From Fidelibacterota bacterium (GTDB lineage Bacteria > Fidelibacterota > Marinisomatia > SCGC-AAA003-L08 > D37C17): 64,000 nt of DNA. Location: the NCBI GenBank assembly GCA_004124405.1, contig SCKP01000001.1:1-64000 (forward strand), given 5' to 3'. The position numbers and the translations under genes are program-made. Positions 27,897-36,957 of this stretch are shown piece after piece (within the stretch, counting starts at the first letter, position 1; each line of letters starts with the position of its first letter). The notes below the pieces were generated by a model, which made no database searches, was not told where the DNA came from, and was given only the letters and a program-made list of their open reading frames with translations.

Positions 27897-28828
27897 TTCA
27901 ACTTCTTCATTAGTGAAAACCCTACTACAAACCCGGCGGGACCCAGATTCATAAAACCAACATCCAAAGTCATATTTGTAAAACGAAAACCAACTCCTCC
28001 TGAAAATCCCGCAATAACATCAGATGAAAAATCACCTGTCAAATAACCGCTACGGTGGCTGCTGCTGCCCAAACGCAGTGTTAGACGGTTATCGGGCTTT
28101 AATTCAATCCCACAGGAAAAATAAAATGAACCTCCATCACCAAAATAAGTAACAATATCTCCATTGATTATAAGCGGAATATAGCGGGGCTCATAATAAA
28201 AAGCCGTTCTAAAAAGTGCTGGGATGGGTTCTTTAACATCAGTATAGGATTTGAGTAGAAAACCAATATTTTCAAGGGACAATCCAACTCCCAATCTTTT
28301 TCTCAACAATCGGCTTCTAATACCAAAATTGGTAAATAAAAGTTGAGATTGATACCCCGCAATGGAGCTGAACAAATAGCCGCCTGAAATTCCAATAGAT
28401 GTAATATTTTTATATTCCTTCTTGAATCCTGTTTCAAGCAAAATATCAAAAGCGTATGATTTATCTTCCGTTTCACCATCAATAATTGCACCATAGTTCA
28501 TAATTGAAATCTTTGTCGATCTAATTCCCAAGTTGGATTTATGAACAGATTGGTATCCCGTAAAATGAATTTTCCCTGGGAGATAAAAATAAGAATATGT
28601 TTTTCCCTTTGATAGTTTTGAGAGTGATGCCGGGTTATTTCGAAGCAAGGGGTTATCAAAAGCAGAAACGGAATTTTGCAGAGATAAAGACCGGGCATCA
28701 TGGGGGAAAAGCAGAATTTCATAAGAACCTGCACCGAATAGTAGTCCACCGAAAACCAGTATGAAAGAAATCAGTTTGGTAATTCTTCGTTCCTTTCCAA
28801 ATCTTCTAATTGTTCTTCTATTTCCCAT
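27893..28828 (-). CDS. PorV/PorQ-like outer-membrane beta-barrel protein
   Basis: About 311 residues. A signal sequence (KLISFILVFGGLLFGAG) is followed by an opening like PorV/PorQ/UPF0164 proteins (ARSLSLQNSVSAFDNPLLRNNPASLSKL) and many alternating amphipathic strands, e.g. GVGFRFTNMTLDVGFMNLG, ending in a strand with FSLMKKLN. It is probably an outer-membrane barrel. The start is uncertain. The ATG at 28828 lies inside the upstream peptidase gene (58-base overlap) and gives an 18-residue basic leader; an ATT at 28783 preceded by AAGGA would give a textbook signal peptide. Possible partner of the peptidase encoded upstream. Confidence 0.75.
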   Translation of the reverse strand: MGNRRTIRRFGKERRITKLISFILVFGGLLFGAGSYEILLFPHDARSLSLQNSVSAFDNPLLRNNPASLSKLSKGKTYSYFYLPGKIHFTGYQSVHKSNLGIRSTKISIMNYGAIIDGETEDKSYAFDILLETGFKKEYKNITSIGISGGYLFSSIAGYQSQLLFTNFGIRSRLLRKRLGVGLSLENIGFLLKSYTDVKEPIPALFRTAFYYEPRYIPLIINGDIVTYFGDGGSFYFSCGIELKPDNRLTLRLGSSSHRSGYLTGDFSSDVIAGFSGGVGFRFTNMTLDVGFMNLGPAGFVVGFSLMKKLN

Positions 28829-29685
28829 TGTTTGAGTTTCAATTTATTGCGATGATTGCGATACAGAAATCCAAATACCAAAATTATTGGTAAAATTACG
28901 TACAGATATTTAGCAGAACGCAAGAGGAATACCCAATTATAATTTTCTTCCAGATAGATTTCAAATTTTATCTGGAATTCAATATACTCTTCATTAATGG
29001 CAGCTTCTAAGGCCTCAGGAAACTCCATTCCTGAGCGCATATCATCTAAAATTTTCAGGTGTGTATCTTCACCATAATAATACTGCAGCGCTTCTACTGC
29101 AGCAGCCGATTCACCATAGGCAAGCTTGATTTTTCCTTTGGAATGGATGCCCATAGTCCGTAATCTTTGCAAGGGAATGGTCTGTTTTCTCCAATGGGCT
29201 TTAGAAATTTCAATTTTATGCAGCAATGAAAACTCGTTGGATCCAGCCATGGCCATACCCTCTTTAAACCATGAGGGCATGGTATAATAATTGGGAATGC
29301 GAAACATATAAATATGATTTAGTTCATGAAGGATGACTTCTTTCATCCGAGTAAAAGAAATATTGGCAATTCCCGGGGATTTTAAAATAGCCCTATCAGG
29401 ATTTAATTTAGCCACCGCAATTCCCCATTCGGGGACAGGCCCCTTAGATTTTTCATAGAAATCTTCCATATTGCTGGTGATATAAACTGAATAGGGTCGG
29501 ATATTAATTTCCCCCAATTCTTCCACCAGTGTTACAGCTTCATTCTTTATTAGTTGAACAATCTCCGGGATATCGTCCACTCTGCCTCCATAGATTTCAA
29601 GGGTGCATTCACCAAGCGCAGTGGGAAAGGTGTCCGAAAATACTTGAGTACCAAAGATGAAAATGAATAAAATAAAGCGCATCAT
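28771..29685 (-). CDS. Membrane-anchored gluzincin peptidase (MA-like)
   Basis: A 304-residue protein with an N-terminal signal peptide (FILFIFIFGTQVFS), a zinc-peptidase domain and a C-terminal membrane helix (YVILPIILVFGFLY, ~268-283) followed by a charged cytoplasmic tail rich in Glu/Lys. The HExxH site is ILHELNHIYMF (near 118-122), and the third-ligand region is WFKEGMAMAG about 20 residues later, typical of the Peptidase_MA-like clan. The active site would face the periplasm. The tail overlaps the start of the barrel-protein gene, and priA ends 2 bases upstream, so the three are likely cotranscribed. Confidence 0.82.
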   Translation of the reverse strand: MMRFILFIFIFGTQVFSDTFPTALGECTLEIYGGRVDDIPEIVQLIKNEAVTLVEELGEINIRPYSVYITSNMEDFYEKSKGPVPEWGIAVAKLNPDRAILKSPGIANISFTRMKEVILHELNHIYMFRIPNYYTMPSWFKEGMAMAGSNEFSLLHKIEISKAHWRKQTIPLQRLRTMGIHSKGKIKLAYGESAAAVEALQYYYGEDTHLKILDDMRSGMEFPEALEAAINEEYIEFQIKFEIYLEENYNWVFLLRSAKYLYVILPIILVFGFLYRNHRNKLKLKQWEIEEQLEDLERNEELPN

Positions 29686-29687
29686 TT

Positions 29688-31895
29688 TTATAACATGGAT
29701 ACGGGATCTATATCAATTAAAATACGAACCCCTTTCCATTTTCGCTCAAAAATTATAAAACCAATTGTACTATGTATAAATTGATGAAGACTGCTGATAT
29801 TTCGGTTCTTGGATTTAATTATCAAATGGGTACGCCAATTCCCCTTAATTTTTTCAATGGGTGCTGCCGTAGGTCCCAATATTTTATAATTAGAATTCCC
29901 CTGCAATTTTCTGCCTACTCTCTGGGCAAAATTATCTACAATTAATTTATTTTTCCCTGTAAATAAAATTCGTCCAATTCGTGAAAAGGGCGGATAGCTT
30001 AATTCCTGCCTCTGCGCTAAAGACACATTGTAGAATTTTTTGGTATTTAAGGCAGCCGCGGTTTGAATATAAACATCGTCTGGATTATAGGTTTGAATGA
30101 TTGCCTGGCCCGGTTTATCCCTTCTTCCGGCTCTTCCTGCTACTTGGTAAATCAGTTGAAAAACGCGCTCACCCGCACGAAAATCGGGGAAAAATAAACC
30201 GGAATCTGCATTAATTACACCCACCAAGGTGACATTTTCAAAATCCAGACCCTTGGCAATCATTTGTGTGCCCAGCAAAATATCGGCTTTGCCATTGGCA
30301 AATTTTTCGAGAATTTTTATGTGGGACCCTTTTCCACGTACTGTATCCATGTCCATTCGTAAAATTTTAGCATCGGGAAATTGCTGCTGCAAAACATCTT
30401 CTACCCGCTGAGTGCCCGAACCGGCAAAAGTCATATTTTCTGCATTACATTGACCACATTTTGATTCCGGAATTTCAATGGCTTCACAGTAATGGCAATG
30501 AAAATTATTATCGGTTCGATGAAATGTTAATGCCACAGAACAGTGTTTACACTTCTTAATTTCACCGCATTCCAGACATTGATGAACCCGGGAATATCCT
30601 CTGCGATTCTGCAAAATAATCACCTGTTCAGAACGTTCTAGCCTGTCATTTATTGCCTGGATCAATGACTTGCTTAATAGTGCACTACCATCATCAGAAT
30701 ATTCCTTTTTCATATCAACCAGCTCAACAGCAGGATAGTTAGATTTTCCATACCTTTTGGTGAGTTTTAGCAGGGTGAATTTATTTTGAAGCACATTATA
30801 ATAACTTTCTAAACAGGGGGTAGCACTGGTTAATAATACGGTTGCATTGGCTTGTTTGCCCCGTACCATTGCCACATCCCGGGCATGATAGCGTGGAGCT
30901 GGATTTTCCTGTTTGTAGGAAGCCTCCTGTTCTTCATCAACAATAATAAGTCCCAGATTTTTAAGCGGTGCGAAAATGGCAGATCGGGCGCCTACCACCA
31001 CGGAGTACTCTCCTTTTTTTAACTGCTGCCATGTCCAGCCTTTTTCAGCTTTTGTCATTCGGCTATGCCAGAGGGCAACACGACTACCAAATGCTTTCCG
31101 AAATCGACTGGCAACCTGTGGAGTAAGAGAAATTTCCGGCACCAAAACCAATACTGATTTACCCTCTTCAACAGTAGCTTGTGCCAACTTTAAATACACT
31201 TCTGTTTTTCCTGAGCCGGTAACACCATGAAGCAAATAGGGATGAAATCCTTTTCCAGCATTTTGGATGCTGTCAACCACTCCCTGCTGTTCTTTAGATA
31301 ATTGTATATTTTGGAATTTACCTGGTCCCATTATTTCAAAGGGGTCAGTTATTTGGGGTTGAGAAAGCGATTCAAGCAGTCCGGATTTTTCTAATTGACT
31401 ACAGACAGTGTGGGGTGAGGATGCAAATTCAGTTAGAGAGGCTGTTTTCACTGGTTCATTAATACATGAAAGCGCATCCAATAACCGTTTTTGAGCAGGC
31501 TTTTTATTTTCAAAAGTGGAAATTGCATTTAATCCTTTCGGAGTAATTTTTACAAATTGAACTTGCTTTGGTTTATACAATTTCGAAAATGAATTGGGAA
31601 CTGCTGCTTTAAGCACCTGACCCAGCGGTGTGATATAATACTGAGATATCCACTCCAAAGTCTGCCAAAGTTCTTCAGGAATATGTAGTTCTTTTTCACG
31701 GATGGAATCAATATTGAGAATTTTTCCTTTATATCCAGAATCAGCACTCACTGCCACAACAAACCCTGCTTGTATTCTACGGTTTATTGGAGCATTCACA
31801 CAGGTACCCGGTTGAACGGTACCATTTAAGGAGACAGGAATTTTATAGGTGAAAGATCTAAAGCTGGAAATTGGAAAACTAACCCGAGCGAACAT
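29688..31895 (-). CDS. priA: Primosomal replication restart helicase PriA
   Basis: A 735-residue 3'-to-5' DNA helicase that recognises stalled forks and reloads the replicative helicase. N-terminal 3'BD domain, Walker A GVTGSGKTEVYLKLA, DEEQ Walker B box (IIVDEEQEASYK), eight cysteines of the paired zinc sites (CLECGEIKKCKHC, then CHYCEA and CGQC), and helicase motifs V/VI (ILLGTQMIAKGLDF; QVAGRAGR). Length and domain order are normal. First gene of the priA-peptidase-barrel group. Confidence 0.97.
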   Translation of the reverse strand: MFARVSFPISSFRSFTYKIPVSLNGTVQPGTCVNAPINRRIQAGFVVAVSADSGYKGKILNIDSIREKELHIPEELWQTLEWISQYYITPLGQVLKAAVPNSFSKLYKPKQVQFVKITPKGLNAISTFENKKPAQKRLLDALSCINEPVKTASLTEFASSPHTVCSQLEKSGLLESLSQPQITDPFEIMGPGKFQNIQLSKEQQGVVDSIQNAGKGFHPYLLHGVTGSGKTEVYLKLAQATVEEGKSVLVLVPEISLTPQVASRFRKAFGSRVALWHSRMTKAEKGWTWQQLKKGEYSVVVGARSAIFAPLKNLGLIIVDEEQEASYKQENPAPRYHARDVAMVRGKQANATVLLTSATPCLESYYNVLQNKFTLLKLTKRYGKSNYPAVELVDMKKEYSDDGSALLSKSLIQAINDRLERSEQVIILQNRRGYSRVHQCLECGEIKKCKHCSVALTFHRTDNNFHCHYCEAIEIPESKCGQCNAENMTFAGSGTQRVEDVLQQQFPDAKILRMDMDTVRGKGSHIKILEKFANGKADILLGTQMIAKGLDFENVTLVGVINADSGLFFPDFRAGERVFQLIYQVAGRAGRRDKPGQAIIQTYNPDDVYIQTAAALNTKKFYNVSLAQRQELSYPPFSRIGRILFTGKNKLIVDNFAQRVGRKLQGNSNYKILGPTAAPIEKIKGNWRTHLIIKSKNRNISSLHQFIHSTIGFIIFERKWKGVRILIDIDPVSML

Positions 31896-31947
31896 GGGGA
31901 TAATTTAGTCTTGGATGACTATGAAATTACAATAGTAACCAAAAACA

Positions 31948-31975
31948 GTAGGGGCAGGATATATCCTGCCCCTAC
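31948..31975. terminator. Perfect 28-base palindrome, probable terminator for the ribosomal operon
   Basis: GTAGGGGCAGGATA and its exact reverse complement abut with no spacer. On the minus strand it lies 56 bases after the rplI stop and is followed by TGTTTTTGG, so it could end the rpsF-rpsR-rplI transcript. Its sequence also looks like a dispersed extragenic palindrome co-opted as a terminator; no second copy was seen in this window. Confidence 0.6.
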
Positions 31976-32031
31976 AATCAATACTCTTGGTGATTTTATT
32001 AATAACCACCTTTTAAGTTGAATAGTCGTGT

Positions 32032-32478
32032 TTACTTCTCAGCAGTAACTTTCAACTTTACTCTACCGCTGAAACCATGACCCAATTTCACATCCACAAA
32101 ATATTTGCCAACATGATTAATGGATTCCTCGATTTCAATTTCTTTTTTATTAACCGTATATCCTTTTTCAGCTATACCGTCAACAATCATTTGTGAAGTA
32201 ACAGAACCAAACAGTTTTCCTTCTTCGCCTGCTTTCAACTCAAATTTCAATGAAATTTTGTCTAACTGTTTTCCCAAAGCTTCCAGATTCTCCCGTGTTT
32301 TGGCTTCCTTTTTCAGCCTGGCATCAATTTCTTTTTCAGTTGCAGCGATGTTTACTTTTGTTGCTTGTTTTGCCCATCCTTTGGGTATGAGATAATTGCG
32401 GGCATAGCCAGCTTTTACTTCAAGTATTTCACCCTCGCCACCCAAACTATCTACTGATTGTTTTAGAATTATTTTCAT
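32032..32478 (-). CDS. rplI: 50S ribosomal protein L9
   Basis: A 148-residue L9: N-terminal RNA-binding domain (MKIILKQSVDSLGGEGEILE, then GYARNYLIPKGWA), a long connecting helix and the C-terminal domain (GKLFGSVTSQMIVDGI). Length is normal. It follows rpsR by 9 bases in the conserved S6-S18-L9 order, with AGGAG before the ATG. Confidence 0.98.
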   Translation of the reverse strand: MKIILKQSVDSLGGEGEILEVKAGYARNYLIPKGWAKQATKVNIAATEKEIDARLKKEAKTRENLEALGKQLDKISLKFELKAGEEGKLFGSVTSQMIVDGIAEKGYTVNKKEIEIEESINHVGKYFVDVKLGHGFSGRVKLKVTAEK

Positions 32479-32487
32479 TGTGTTCTC

Positions 32488-32718
32488 CTAAAAATGCCGC
32501 GGATCAACTGAGTAAGGCAAAAGTGCAATATTTCTCGATTGCTTGATTGCCCTGCCAAGATGTCTCTGGTGTTTTGCACAGACTCCGGTTACATGCCCTG
32601 GTATAATTTTTCCCTGATCGGTAATAAATTTCCGCAGGGTTTTAAATTCTTTATAATTTATTTTCTGTTCAGAATTTTCACAGAAAATACAAATTCTTCT
32701 ATTACTTACAAATGCCAT
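32488..32718 (-). CDS. rpsR: 30S ribosomal protein S18
   Basis: A 76-residue S18, with the conserved core NYKEFKTLRKFITDQGKI and CAKHQRHLGRAIKQSRNIAL. The N-terminal CIFC pair together with VCAKH suggests the zinc-binding (C+) form rather than the cysteine-free paralogue; this is read from the residues and not proven. It starts 2 bases after the rpsF stop. Confidence 0.98.
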   Translation of the reverse strand: MAFVSNRRICIFCENSEQKINYKEFKTLRKFITDQGKIIPGHVTGVCAKHQRHLGRAIKQSRNIALLPYSVDPRHF

Positions 32719-32720
32719 AA

Positions 32721-33509
32721 TTATTCCTCTTCACTTACTGCGGCAGTCTTATCCGCATTCTCTTGTTTGGATTTAGTATCTTCTTCCGTTGATGATTCAT
32801 CATCGGCAGATTTTCCCTCATCTGATTTGTTTTCAGCTTCCTCCACATGCTCTTCATCTACCTTCACTTCTTCAGCTTCAGCTGTTTCTCCCTCATTTTT
32901 ATCTTCAGCAGTGTCTGGTTCTTTTTCAGCTTCCTCCACAGGTCCTTCATCAGCCCTCACTTCTTCAACTTCAGCTGTTTCTCCCTCATTCTTATTTTCA
33001 GCAGTATCTGATTCTTTTGTTTCCGTTTCGGCATCTGTTTGCTCACCATCACCTGCTGATGTCGTCTCATCTATTGCGGCTTCTGCGGAATCACTCTTCT
33101 TGACTGAAGCTTCAGGGGAATCAGATACTGTTGTAACTGGGGAACGTGATTCCCTTCGTTCTGCCTCCCGGGATTTTCCTGCTATTTGTGCATCCAGATC
33201 TTCTGTCTGCTCCATCACATTTTCTTTTTCTATACAGGTAGTCAGGTATGCGAGAATATTGGGATTATGCTCCAACTCTACAGCAAATTCTCCGGTACAT
33301 TTTCCTTCACCATTATACTGAACCAATACATAGGTACCATATTTTTGTTTATCTATAAAATAGGCTAATTTTCTCTTACCCCAAAGTTCCAGTGCCAAGG
33401 GGGCGCCACCCATCTTTTTCAAACTTTCCTCCACCCCCAGGATTATATCTTTCAACCTTCCTGCTTCCAGCGAAGGGTGTACAATATATAATGTTTCGTA
33501 ATAGTTCAT
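32721..33509 (-). CDS. rpsF: 30S ribosomal protein S6 with a long acidic tail
   Basis: Residues 1 to about 110 are ordinary S6 (MNYYETLYIVHPSLEAGRLK; WGKRKLAYFIDKQKYGTY). A further ~150 residues of Glu/Asp/Ser/Thr-rich, presumably disordered sequence follow, making 262 residues against the usual ~95-135. The tail includes two 31-residue tandem copies (168-198 and 199-229). In E. coli the S6 C-terminus is lengthened by glutamates added by RimK; here an acidic tail is encoded outright. AAGGAG precedes the ATG. First gene of rpsF-rpsR-rplI, 21 bases after hppA on the same strand. Confidence 0.97.
   Translation of the reverse strand: MNYYETLYIVHPSLEAGRLKDIILGVEESLKKMGGAPLALELWGKRKLAYFIDKQKYGTYVLVQYNGEGKCTGEFAVELEHNPNILAYLTTCIEKENVMEQTEDLDAQIAGKSREAERRESRSPVTTVSDSPEASVKKSDSAEAAIDETTSAGDGEQTDAETETKESDTAENKNEGETAEVEEVRADEGPVEEAEKEPDTAEDKNEGETAEAEEVKVDEEHVEEAENKSDEGKSADDESSTEEDTKSKQENADKTAAVSEEE
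32823..33008 (-). repeat. 93-nt tandem duplication inside rpsF
   Basis: Two adjacent 93-base units (32916-33008 and 32823-32915) encode 31 residues each with about 75% identity. Both contain NEGETAE and VEEAE. The unit length is a multiple of three, so copy-number change keeps the reading frame. Confidence 0.85.
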
Positions 33510-33530
33510 ATTTACTCCTTATAAATTATT

Positions 33531-35657
33531 TTAAAATAAAAACGGTGCCACAACTAAAGACACTACTGCCATTAATTTAATTAATATGTTTAAAGATGGT
33601 CCAGATGTGTCTTTAAATGGATCACCCACAGTATCACCCACAATGGCAGCTTTGTGAACATCTGAACCTTTTCCAAATGATTTCCCATTAATTTCTGTTC
33701 CCATCTCAATCATTTTCTTGGCATTATCCCAGGCACCACCTGCATTGGATTGAAAAATTGCCATGGAAACACCACTTACTGTTACGCCCGCCAGCAAGCC
33801 TCCTAAGGCCTGTGGTCCCATATCTACTAAATTACCTAAAAGCCCAATTAATATGGGTGTAACTATTGCTAATAATCCCGGTAATAACATTTCTTTTATG
33901 GCAGCCTGAGTTGAAATTTCAATACAACGTCCATGGTCTGCTTTTGTCAATCCCGCTTCATAGATAGATTTTTCTTCATCAGACCAGGAGGATTCATCGC
34001 CTTTGCCCAATACTTCCAGAGCTGCTTTTAATTCGGGGATTTCTCTAAATTGACGACGGACTTCTTCAATCATAGCCATTGCTGCCCGTCCAACAGCACC
34101 CATTGCCAATGATGAAAATAAAAATGGTAACATTGCACCTATAAATAATGCAGCCATAACAATTGGCTCTGAAATATCAATTAAAAATGGTGACTCTCCT
34201 AATTTACTTTTTATTATTTCACTAAATGCCGCAAACAATGCCAGGGTTGTTAAAGCTGCTGACCCAATTGCAAATCCTTTACCAATTGCAGCCGTAGTAT
34301 TACCTACAGCATCCAATTTATCTGTTCGTTCTCTTACTTCAGAAGGCAGTCCTGCCATTTCAGCAATCCCGCCGGCATTATCAGAAATAGGGCCGTAGGC
34401 ATCAACCGCTAATTGGATACCTGTATTTGCCAGCATTCCTAGGGCTGCCATTGCAATGCCATATAACCCCGCGCTATGATGAGCAAAGACAATTGCCATC
34501 GCAATAATTATTACCGGGATGAAGGTTGATTGCATTCCTACGCCTAAGCCTGCAATGATATTGGTGGCTGGTCCTGTAATGGATTGGTCTACCACTGATT
34601 TAACGGGTTTAGTTCCTGTACCTGTATAATATTCTGTGATGAGTCCAATTCCTAAACCTGCAGCAAGTCCAATTAGTGTGGCATAAAAAATTCCCATTGC
34701 ATTTGCATCAATCGTATAGGTGATTAAGAAATACATTACTATTACCATAATTCCAGAAGATCCAAACTCACCAATATTTAAGGCTTTCTGAAGACTACCG
34801 CCTTCTTTAACAGATACCATGAAAGTTCCAATAATGGAAACAATAATTCCCGCTCCTGCAATATATAAGGGGAGGGTTACATAAGCTAATTCGCCAAAGA
34901 TTGCCCAGCCAAGCACCATTGAGCCTATTATTGCGCCAACATAAGATTCGAACAGGTCTGCTCCCATTCCGGCAACATCGCCTACATTATCCCCTACATT
35001 ATCTGCAATGGTAGCAGGATTCAAAGGATGGTCTTCAGGAATACCTGCTTCCACCTTGCCAACTAAATCAGCACCTATATCTGCAGCCTTGGTATAAATA
35101 CCGCCCCCTACTCTTGCAAATAATGCAATGGAAGAAGCCCCTAATGAAAACCCTGTAATGGCTTGAATTAATTTTTGAGGATTGGGAAATAGTTCAAAAT
35201 AGTTATAAATGACATATAAACCGGTTACACCTAAAACGCCCAACCCTACAACGCTCAGACCCATTACGGATCCGCCGGTAAAGGCAACATTCAATGCTTT
35301 TGCCAGGCTGGATCGTGCTGCATTGGTGGTTCGATTGTTGGCTTTCGTGGCAACTCTCATCCCTAAAAAGCCGGCTAAACCAGAAGCCAAAGCGCCGGAT
35401 AAAAATGATATTGACACCAACCAGGAATCACCTTGATTATTGGCCGCATAGGCCAAAAGGCATGCAACTATTGCAACAAAAATTGCCAGTACGCGGTATT
35501 CAGCTTTTAAAAATGCCATGGCTCCATCTGCAATACTGGCGCCGATTTGTTTCATCCTGTCGGTACCTTCATCCTGATTGTTAATCCAGCTTGTTTTCCA
35601 AAATGCGTATATCATTGCCAAAATACCAGCACCTAATACATAATACAAATTATTCAT
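33531..35657 (-). CDS. hppA: Membrane-bound ion-pumping pyrophosphatase
   Basis: A 708-residue polytopic membrane enzyme (about 16 helices) that couples PPi hydrolysis to H+ or Na+ transport. The substrate-site segments are intact: [42 protein letters not shown] and the C-terminal [21 protein letters not shown]. The motif GNTTAA has Ala where K+-independent pumps have Lys (GNTTKA), which marks the K+-dependent class; that class includes the Na+ pumps as well as H+ pumps. The start overlaps the pth stop by 8 bases. Confidence 0.96.
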   Translation of the reverse strand: MNNLYYVLGAGILAMIYAFWKTSWINNQDEGTDRMKQIGASIADGAMAFLKAEYRVLAIFVAIVACLLAYAANNQGDSWLVSISFLSGALASGLAGFLGMRVATKANNRTTNAARSSLAKALNVAFTGGSVMGLSVVGLGVLGVTGLYVIYNYFELFPNPQKLIQAITGFSLGASSIALFARVGGGIYTKAADIGADLVGKVEAGIPEDHPLNPATIADNVGDNVGDVAGMGADLFESYVGAIIGSMVLGWAIFGELAYVTLPLYIAGAGIIVSIIGTFMVSVKEGGSLQKALNIGEFGSSGIMVIVMYFLITYTIDANAMGIFYATLIGLAAGLGIGLITEYYTGTGTKPVKSVVDQSITGPATNIIAGLGVGMQSTFIPVIIIAMAIVFAHHSAGLYGIAMAALGMLANTGIQLAVDAYGPISDNAGGIAEMAGLPSEVRERTDKLDAVGNTTAAIGKGFAIGSAALTTLALFAAFSEIIKSKLGESPFLIDISEPIVMAALFIGAMLPFLFSSLAMGAVGRAAMAMIEEVRRQFREIPELKAALEVLGKGDESSWSDEEKSIYEAGLTKADHGRCIEISTQAAIKEMLLPGLLAIVTPILIGLLGNLVDMGPQALGGLLAGVTVSGVSMAIFQSNAGGAWDNAKKMIEMGTEINGKSFGKGSDVHKAAIVGDTVGDPFKDTSGPSLNILIKLMAVVSLVVAPFLF

Positions 35658-36225
35658 TTACACCTTTCTTTTTTGTTTTTTCATTAAATTTATTCATTGT
35701 TTCTTTTATGTCATGGGAAAGATAATACTCGATTCCTTCACATGCTTTTTCAATCATTTCATTTACATTTTCTTTTTGCCCGGGTCTAAATGGGGTGAGC
35801 ACATATCTTTCAGCAGGTCTCATGTCATCTTCTGTTGCAATCCCAATCCGGAGACGGTTAAAATTTTCAGACTGGGTCTGATAAATGATGGACTCAATAC
35901 CTTTATGTCCACCAGTACCGCCGCCATTTCTAAACCGGAGGGTTCCCAGGGGGAGATCAATATCATCATACACCACTAAAATCTGTTGCGATTCAGCCTT
36001 GAAAAACTGCTTTACATCTAAAACTGGCATTCCACTATTATTCATAAAAGAGGCTGGTTTGATGCAAATAAGATCACCCTTTTTAGCCAGGAGATAATCT
36101 CCTTTTCCTGCTTGAAATGTCAAAGATCTTTTTTCAGCAAATCGGTTTAAAACCCAGAAGCCGAAATTATGTTTCGTATCTGAATATTTCCTGCCGGGGT
36201 TTCCTAATCCCACCAGGATATTCAT
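35650..36225 (-). CDS. pth: Peptidyl-tRNA hydrolase
   Basis: A 191-residue enzyme that releases peptides from prematurely dropped peptidyl-tRNA. The opening [20 protein letters not shown] contains the conserved Asn and catalytic His region; [30 protein letters not shown] and GGHKGIESI (catalytic Asp and surrounding loop) are all present. The start overlaps the rplY stop by 1 base (TAATG), and the end overlaps hppA by 8 bases, so translation is likely coupled. Confidence 0.97.
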   Translation of the reverse strand: MNILVGLGNPGRKYSDTKHNFGFWVLNRFAEKRSLTFQAGKGDYLLAKKGDLICIKPASFMNNSGMPVLDVKQFFKAESQQILVVYDDIDLPLGTLRFRNGGGTGGHKGIESIIYQTQSENFNRLRIGIATEDDMRPAERYVLTPFRPGQKENVNEMIEKACEGIEYYLSHDIKETMNKFNEKTKKKGVNE

Positions 36226-36938
36226 TATTCAGATCCTGCGTCCTTTTTATGAGTAGCATCACCATCTTTAGCTGGTTTATCTCCACTTTCGCCTTTGCTA
36301 TCACCTTCACCTTCAGCTGGAACTTCACCTTCTTCATCCATAAAGGCTTCGTCTTCTTCTTCTACAACAACCGGTTCAATTTCTTTCATGGCATGTGTAA
36401 CAGATGCCAAAACGGTGTCTTCAGGAGTGATTAATGTAAATTTTTCATCCAGTTGAATAATTCCCACATTGATAGCATCACCCAGGGCTAAACCGCTAAT
36501 ATCCGTTTCTACAAATTCAGGGATATCACCCGGAAGACAAATAATTTCTATTTCGTTGGTTGCCTGGTTTACCACCCCACCCTCTTCTGTGACGCCAATG
36601 GGGTCTCCAATGAGATGCACAGGTATTTTAATATTCACAGCTCTGTCCATACGAACACCATATAGGTCAATATGGAGAATTTCTTCTGTTACAGGATGAT
36701 ACTGCACGGATTTAAACAAAACGTTTTGCTTTTTCCCGTCAACGGAAATATTAAAAATGCGTGCCCCGGATTTTACTGCTTCATGAAAATCTCCCTGGGA
36801 GATAACAATTGGGGTGCTACCTTTAGAGTTGGGGGAATAATAAATTCCTGGAATCATTCCTTCTCTCCGCAATTGTTTCACACCCTTTTTCCCGAGGCTT
36901 TCACGTTTATTAATATCAATTTTATGTTCGTTTGCCAT
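36225..36938 (-). CDS. rplY: 50S ribosomal protein L25/general stress protein Ctc
   Basis: A 237-residue protein of the TL5/CTC form: an N-terminal 5S rRNA-binding L25 domain (~1-95; GMIPGIYYSP; YHPVTEEILHIDLY) and the C-terminal beta domain (~95-190; IPVHLIGDPIGVTEEGG; DISGLALGDAINV). The last ~45 residues are acidic, Gly/Lys-rich and probably disordered, echoing the S6 tail from the same gene cluster. It follows prs by 19 bases, with TAGGAGTG before the ATG. Confidence 0.96.
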   Translation of the reverse strand: MANEHKIDINKRESLGKKGVKQLRREGMIPGIYYSPNSKGSTPIVISQGDFHEAVKSGARIFNISVDGKKQNVLFKSVQYHPVTEEILHIDLYGVRMDRAVNIKIPVHLIGDPIGVTEEGGVVNQATNEIEIICLPGDIPEFVETDISGLALGDAINVGIIQLDEKFTLITPEDTVLASVTHAMKEIEPVVVEEEDEAFMDEEGEVPAEGEGDSKGESGDKPAKDGDATHKKDAGSE

Positions 36939-36957
36939 TTTCTTTCACTCCTACAAT

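Noticed and set aside
32539-33321. Long plus-strand Ser-rich open frame opposite rpsF and rpsR
   Set aside because: It is the mirror of the acidic S6 tail (Glu/Asp codons read as Ser/Leu on the other strand) and lies across two certain ribosomal genes; no independent start signal.
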